Positions 59,918-64,000 of a stretch of 64,000 nt of DNA are shown here, piece by piece (the stretch's first letter is position 1; each line of letters begins with the position of its first letter). Under the pieces are notes generated by a model. It was not told the DNA's origin. It searched no databases and worked only from the letters and a program-made list of their open reading frames with translations. The stretch comes from G965227875 sp965227875. GTDB taxonomy: Bacteria; Pseudomonadota; Alphaproteobacteria; Rhizobiales; JAJFHC01. The stretch is taken from assembly GCA_965227875.1 (NCBI GenBank), contig OZ245783.1:2356001-2420000 (forward strand). The letters are read 5' to 3'. Position numbers and translations under genes: made by a program.

Positions 59918-62900
59918 ATGGTCGGCATGAGCGAAGCAATGGCCCGGGAACAAACGTTCGAAGACGGGCGCGTCGCCAAGGCGCTCGAGAACTCGGATCT
60001 GATGTATCGGCTGCTGAGGATCGGTGCGTGTGCCGGTCCGCTCGAGGTGCATCTCGAGAGCGCGCTTGACGAACTGCTGAAGGTCAGCTGGCTGTCCCTG
60101 CTGCCCAAGGGCGGCATTTTCCTCACCGACGAGACGGGCTGCGGCCTGCGCCTTGTCGCAAGCCGCAATCTCCACGAAGAGCTTCTGACGCTGTGCGCAC
60201 GCGTCCCGTTCGGTCATTGCCTGTGCGGCCGCGCGGCGCAGGAGGGCCGCACGCAGCACGCAAGATGTATCGACGAACGCCATGAAACGCACTTCGACGG
60301 CATGGCGCCACACGGCCATTACAACGTGCCGATCCTCGCGGCCGGCGAGGTGATCGGCGTGCTGGTGGTCTATCTGACCCACGGACATGAGCGCGACGAG
60401 GACGAGGTGAGTTTCCTCGAGAGTTTCGCGGATGCGCTCGGGCTGCTGATCCAGCTCAAGCAGCGCGAGGAAGACCATCTCGCGACCCAGCAGAGGCTCC
60501 GGATCGCGCTCAACGAGGATCGCAACCTGATGGGCGCCATCGAGGATCACGCGATCTGCAGCCAGGCCACGCCCGACGGCGTCATCTCCAAGGTCAGCAG
60601 CTCGTTCTGCGATGTCAGCGGTTACGGGCCCGATGAACTGGTGGGGTCGCGCTGTTCCATCGTCAACTCGGGCGTTCACCCGCCGGAGTTCTGGCGTGAT
60701 TTCTGGGCCACCATTTCATCCGGCAAGGCCTGGCGGGGAGAAGTCTGCAACCGCTCGCGATGCGGCGAACTCTACTGGGTCGACAATATCGTCATCCCGC
60801 TTTTCGACGCGGCGGGAACAATCGAGCGCTACGTGTCGATCTCCTTCGACGTGACCGGCCGCAAGTCCGCCGAGCAACGCCTGCTCGAAAAGGAGAAGGA
60901 GCGCAAGCGTGTCTTCGACCGCCTGGAGGCGGTGACGGAACTCGGCGGTATCGGGTGCTGGGAAGTCGAGATCGCGACGAAGAAACTGATCTGGGACGAA
61001 ACCACGCGGAAGATCCACGAAGTCGGCCCGGATTTCGTTCCCGACGTCGAAAGTGCCATCGACTTCTATGCACCCGAAGCGCGCGACACCGTCACCAAGG
61101 TGGTGGAGGCCGGCATGGCGACGGGTGAGCCCTGGAACGTGGAGTTGCCATTGATCACCGCTAGGGGACGCCGCATCTGGGTCCGCGCGGTGGGACGGGC
61201 CGTGATCGAGAACGGCGAACCGACGAAAATGATCGGGTCCTTCGAGGACGTGACCGAACGGCTGGAGACACAGCAGCGCCTGAGCACCGCACTCAATGAT
61301 CTCCAGGGGCTGCTGAACGTCATTCAGGAACACACGATCTTCAGCCAGTCGAACACCGACGGTTCCATCGTCGATGTCAACCAGGCGTTCTGCGACGTCA
61401 GCGGATACACCCGCGCCGAGCTTGTCGGCACCAAACACGGCATCGTGAAGTCGAGAATGTTTTCGCCGGAAAACTGGGAGGCGTTCTGCGACGCGCTCTC
61501 GTCGGGCCGGGCCTGGCGCGGCGAGGTCTGCAACCGTGCGAAAGACGGCGGACAATATTGGACGGACAGCATCATCGCGCCCCTGGCGGGCGCTGACGGC
61601 GAAACGGAACGCTACATCTCCATCTGTTTCGACATCAGCGAACGCAAGAAGGCCGAGACCACCGTGTCCCGCCTCGGCCGGATTCTCGACAACTCGTCGA
61701 ACGAGATCTACGTGTTCGATACCGAGACGCTGAAATTCGGACAGGTCAATCGCGGCGCGCAGCTCAACATCGGCTACACGCCGGAGGAACTCGAACAGCT
61801 CACGCCGCTCGACATCAAGCCCGAACTCGACCGGGAGGCCTTCGAGGAACTCATCGGCCCCTTGCGCCGCGGCGAACGAGACATGATCGGATTCGAAACC
61901 GTGCACCGTCGCAAGGACGGCAGCGACTATCCGGTGGAGGTGAAACTCCAGCTGGCCGTCAACGAGAATCCGCCGGTCTTCGTCGCCATTCTGCAGGATA
62001 TCACCAAGCGCAGGGATACCGCCGCCAGGATCGAGAAGCTAGCGTTTTACGATTCGCTGACCGGCCTGCCCAACCGCGCCATGTGCATGGACCGTCTCGA
62101 AACGGCGCTGGCGCGTGCGGATGACCAGGGCCGGCCCCTGACGCTGTTTTTCCTCGATATCGACCGGTTCAAGGAGATCAACGACACGCGCGGTCACGCC
62201 ACGGGGGACCGTGTCCTGGTCGAGGTCGCCGACCGTTTTCTCGGCGTCCTGCGCGAGTCCGAGACGCTCGGGCGGATCGGCGGCGACGAATTCGTCGTCA
62301 TCGCCGAGGATGCCGACCGGGAGGATGCGGTCTCGATCGCCGAGCGCCTGCAGGAGGTCATGTGCAGGCCGGTGAACGTGGGGCCGGAAGCCTACACCCT
62401 CGGCGTGAGCATCGGCATCTCCTTCTATCCCGCAAACGGGAGAACACCCGAGGAATTGCTCAAATACGCCGACATCGCCATGTACCAGGCCAAGTACAAG
62501 GGCGGCGGCTACAGGTTCTACCTGTCGAGAATGGGCGCTGAGCTCCAGCACAACCTGGACGTCGCCCGTCGCCTGGAAAAGGCGCTCGAGACCGAGGCGT
62601 TGGAGCTTTATTACCAGCCGCAGTTCGATTTGCGGTCGGGCAGGCTGTGCGGCGCGGAAGCGTTGCTGCGCTGGCAGGATGTGGAGTGGGGCTGGATGAG
62701 CCCCGCGGAATTCATACCCATCGCCTGCGAACGGCACATGATGATCCCGCTTGGCGAATGGGTCATGGACCAGGCCTTCCGTCAGGTTCGCGACTGGCTG
62801 GCGTCGGGGCTGCGTCTCGAGGCGCGGATCGCCATCAACATCGACACGCAGCAACTCGAGGACGGCGGTTTCGTCGCCCGGATCCGGAAGCAGCTCGACG

Positions 62901-63394
62901 CCCATGGCGTCGAGGCGGCGATGTTCCAGCTCGAACTGACTGAAAGCGGCATGATGTCGGACCCCGACCGCGCCATGTCGGTGATGTCTGAACTCCACGA
63001 AATGGGGCTGGAGGTTGCCGTGGATGACTTCGGCACCGGCTATTCCTCACTGTCCTATCTGAAGCGATTCGCCGTCGACAAGCTCAAGATCGACATTTCC
63101 TTCATCCGCGACATGCTGGAAAACCAGAACGACCTGGCCATCGTCTCGGCGACCATCGCCATGGCCCGCTCCCTGGGACTGAAGACGATTGCGGAAGGCG
63201 TCGAAACCCTGCCGCAGGCTGCCACGTTGCTCGAACTGGGCTGTGACGAGGCCCAGGGCTACCACTTCGGCCGTCCGCGGCCCGCCAGGGCGTTCGCGCG
63301 CGAGTGGCTGGACACGCCCGGACGCCATCCGGGCGCGCCGTCCGTGACACGGACCTCGGCTCCCATGCTCGAACAGCACCGCCGCAGCGCCTGA
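59918..63394 (+). CDS. Multi-sensor c-di-GMP protein: GAF, four PAS, GGDEF, EAL
   Basis: A 1158-aa cytosolic protein without membrane helices. Order: GAF (about 27-186), PAS1 (about 205-310), PAS2 (about 330-440), PAS3 (about 460-570), PAS4 (about 580-700), GGDEF (about 705-870, intact RIGGDEFVVIAED), EAL (about 880-1140, intact GAEALLRWQ and DDFGTGYSSLSYLK). PAS1 and PAS3 share FCDVSGY and WRGEVCNR, so they look like an internal duplication. No RxxD inhibitory site is seen before GGDEF. It has many small-molecule or redox sensing options; the ligands are unknown. GAGGG precedes the ATG at 59918. It lies about 200 bases upstream of infC. Confidence 0.92.
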   Translation: MVGMSEAMAREQTFEDGRVAKALENSDLMYRLLRIGACAGPLEVHLESALDELLKVSWLSLLPKGGIFLTDETGCGLRLVASRNLHEELLTLCARVPFGHCLCGRAAQEGRTQHARCIDERHETHFDGMAPHGHYNVPILAAGEVIGVLVVYLTHGHERDEDEVSFLESFADALGLLIQLKQREEDHLATQQRLRIALNEDRNLMGAIEDHAICSQATPDGVISKVSSSFCDVSGYGPDELVGSRCSIVNSGVHPPEFWRDFWATISSGKAWRGEVCNRSRCGELYWVDNIVIPLFDAAGTIERYVSISFDVTGRKSAEQRLLEKEKERKRVFDRLEAVTELGGIGCWEVEIATKKLIWDETTRKIHEVGPDFVPDVESAIDFYAPEARDTVTKVVEAGMATGEPWNVELPLITARGRRIWVRAVGRAVIENGEPTKMIGSFEDVTERLETQQRLSTALNDLQGLLNVIQEHTIFSQSNTDGSIVDVNQAFCDVSGYTRAELVGTKHGIVKSRMFSPENWEAFCDALSSGRAWRGEVCNRAKDGGQYWTDSIIAPLAGADGETERYISICFDISERKKAETTVSRLGRILDNSSNEIYVFDTETLKFGQVNRGAQLNIGYTPEELEQLTPLDIKPELDREAFEELIGPLRRGERDMIGFETVHRRKDGSDYPVEVKLQLAVNENPPVFVAILQDITKRRDTAARIEKLAFYDSLTGLPNRAMCMDRLETALARADDQGRPLTLFFLDIDRFKEINDTRGHATGDRVLVEVADRFLGVLRESETLGRIGGDEFVVIAEDADREDAVSIAERLQEVMCRPVNVGPEAYTLGVSIGISFYPANGRTPEELLKYADIAMYQAKYKGGGYRFYLSRMGAELQHNLDVARRLEKALETEALELYYQPQFDLRSGRLCGAEALLRWQDVEWGWMSPAEFIPIACERHMMIPLGEWVMDQAFRQVRDWLASGLRLEARIAINIDTQQLEDGGFVARIRKQLDAHGVEAAMFQLELTESGMMSDPDRAMSVMSELHEMGLEVAVDDFGTGYSSLSYLKRFAVDKLKIDISFIRDMLENQNDLAIVSATIAMARSLGLKTIAEGVETLPQAATLLELGCDEAQGYHFGRPRPARAFAREWLDTPGRHPGAPSVTRTSAPMLEQHRRSA

Positions 63395-63499
63395 CGGGAC
63401 CATGTAATTCACATGCGCCGTCGGTTCGTTAACTCGATTTTGCCGTGGAATGGTGTAATGTTCCGGGTATGTCCTGCCGAATAGCGGGCATGTTTCAAG

Positions 63500-63528
63500 T
63501 TGACGCCGCACGAATGTGGTGTTTACTG
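63500..63528 (+). promoter_or_regulatory. Possible promoter of infC
   Basis: TTGACG (63500-63505) and TTACTG (63523-63528) are separated by 17 bases in the otherwise gene-free 63395-63595 region. Transcription would begin about 60 bases before infC. The -10 box is weak. Confidence 0.4.
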
Positions 63529-63595
63529 ACTTGCGTGAAGCCGGTCGGCAGGTGTCGCCCGGTGATTATCGACAACGAGTGAAAGGAACCTAGAG

Positions 63596-64000
63596 ATAGC
63601 AAGAAGACCGATGAGGGAAGCACCGGTTCGCGAGGGACCGCGTGTAAACCAGCTGATCGACGAGCCTGAAGTGGTCGTCATCGGCGAAGATGGAGAAAAT
63701 CACGGCACAGTCGGGATCGACGATGCGATCGCCATGGCCGAAGAGGCCGGGCTCGATCTCGTCGAGGTTTCGCCCAACATGAAACCGCCCGTCTGCAAGA
63801 TCCTCGATTACGGCAAGTACAAGTACCAGGCCCAGAAGAAGGCCAACGAAGCCCGCAAGAAACAGAAGACGGTCGACGTCAAGGAAATCAAGATGCGGCC
63901 CAACATCGACACGCACGACTACGACGTGAAGATGCGCAACATGGCCCGCTTCTTCGACGACGGCGACAAGGTCAAGGTGACCTTGCGCTTCCGCGGCCGC
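63596..64000 (+). CDS. infC: Translation initiation factor IF-3, 5' part, with ATA start codon
   Basis: The first 135 codons of IF-3, cut by the window end. The N-terminal domain (about 12-85, VNQLIDEPEVVVIGEDG, then AEEAGLDLVEVSPN and PPVCKILDYGKYKY) is followed by the basic linker helix and the start of the C-terminal domain (VDVKEIKMRPNIDTHDYDVK). AAAGGA (63582-63587) lies eight bases before ATA at 63596, giving IARRPMREAP, while the first ATG (63611) is 23 bases from any site. Rare AUU/AUC/AUA starts are known in infC, because IF-3 rejects them and so limits its own synthesis. rpmI and rplT would be expected beyond the window. Confidence 0.93.
   Translation, partial: MARRPMREAPVREGPRVNQLIDEPEVVVIGEDGENHGTVGIDDAIAMAEEAGLDLVEVSPNMKPPVCKILDYGKYKYQAQKKANEARKKQKTVDVKEIKMRPNIDTHDYDVKMRNMARFFDDGDKVKVTLRFRGR

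Overview
The window is 64 kb of GC-rich DNA from a bacterial chromosome, almost certainly an alphaproteobacterium. The evidence is a nrnC-type oligoribonuclease, the block nrnC / lptC-lptA-lptB / rpoN / hpf / ptsN, an Hsp20-DUF1150 pair, a complex-I NDUFA9-like reductase near uppP and queG, and many ABC importers with LysR, GntR and Lrp regulators. Order and genus cannot be fixed from the sequence alone. There are no rRNA genes, prophage, CRISPR array or transposase genes. Two tRNA genes are present: Ala-GGC and Leu-CAG.

Layout. 1-3.0 kb: tRNA-Ala, a MerR-AAA ATPase fusion, a hypothetical gene, and a small heat-shock protein with its DUF1150 partner. 3.05-3.80 kb: four tandem copies of a ~195-bp non-coding repeat. 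3.8-12.5 kb (minus strand): the envelope/nitrogen block ptsN, hpf, rpoN, lptB, lptA, lptC, nrnC, then a membrane GGDEF-EAL protein and tRNA-Leu. 12.6-22.7 kb: conserved genes (NDUFA9-like reductase, uppP, GST, queG, SDR) interleaved with accessory material: two exporters, a C-terminal remnant of a glutathionyl-hydroquinone reductase, a 267-bp MITE-like element, AraC and MarR regulators, and a secreted protein of unknown function.

22.7-31.3 kb: a LysR regulator and a divergent polyamine-type ABC importer (two permeases, binding protein, ATPase), followed without a real break by a beta-keto acid cleavage enzyme, an acetyltransferase, an acetylpolyamine amidohydrolase-like deacetylase and, 115 bp further on, a PhyH-type dioxygenase. 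This looks like one uptake-and-breakdown pathway for an acylated amine. 31.3-40.1 kb: an exporter/Lrp pair, a hydrolase, a secreted ankyrin protein overlapping a Tat-exported deaminase-like protein, a dimethylglycine dehydrogenase-like flavoprotein, and a CYTH-CHAD protein with a ParA-like ATPase.

40.1-48.2 kb: a LysR regulator and a divergent peptide/opine-type ABC importer ending in allophanate hydrolase (atzF), with no urea carboxylase nearby. 48.2-50.0 kb: a methyltransferase, then an ArsR-AHSA1 pair whose promoter spacer is filled by a perfect operator and which may be leaderless; four 11-bp-phased repeats and an orphan terminator lie upstream. 50.0-55.1 kb: an FAH-family hydrolase and a divergent GntR regulator with an NMT1/TauA-type importer. 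55.1-59.9 kb: small membrane or secreted proteins (one apparently frameshifted, one with a cysteine-rich tail), a ToxR-like/TPR regulator, and an Asp-nucleophile hydrolase with a three-helix membrane protein and a LysR regulator. 59.9-64.0 kb: a GAF-PAS-GGDEF-EAL protein, then infC, which appears to start with ATA and runs off the window.
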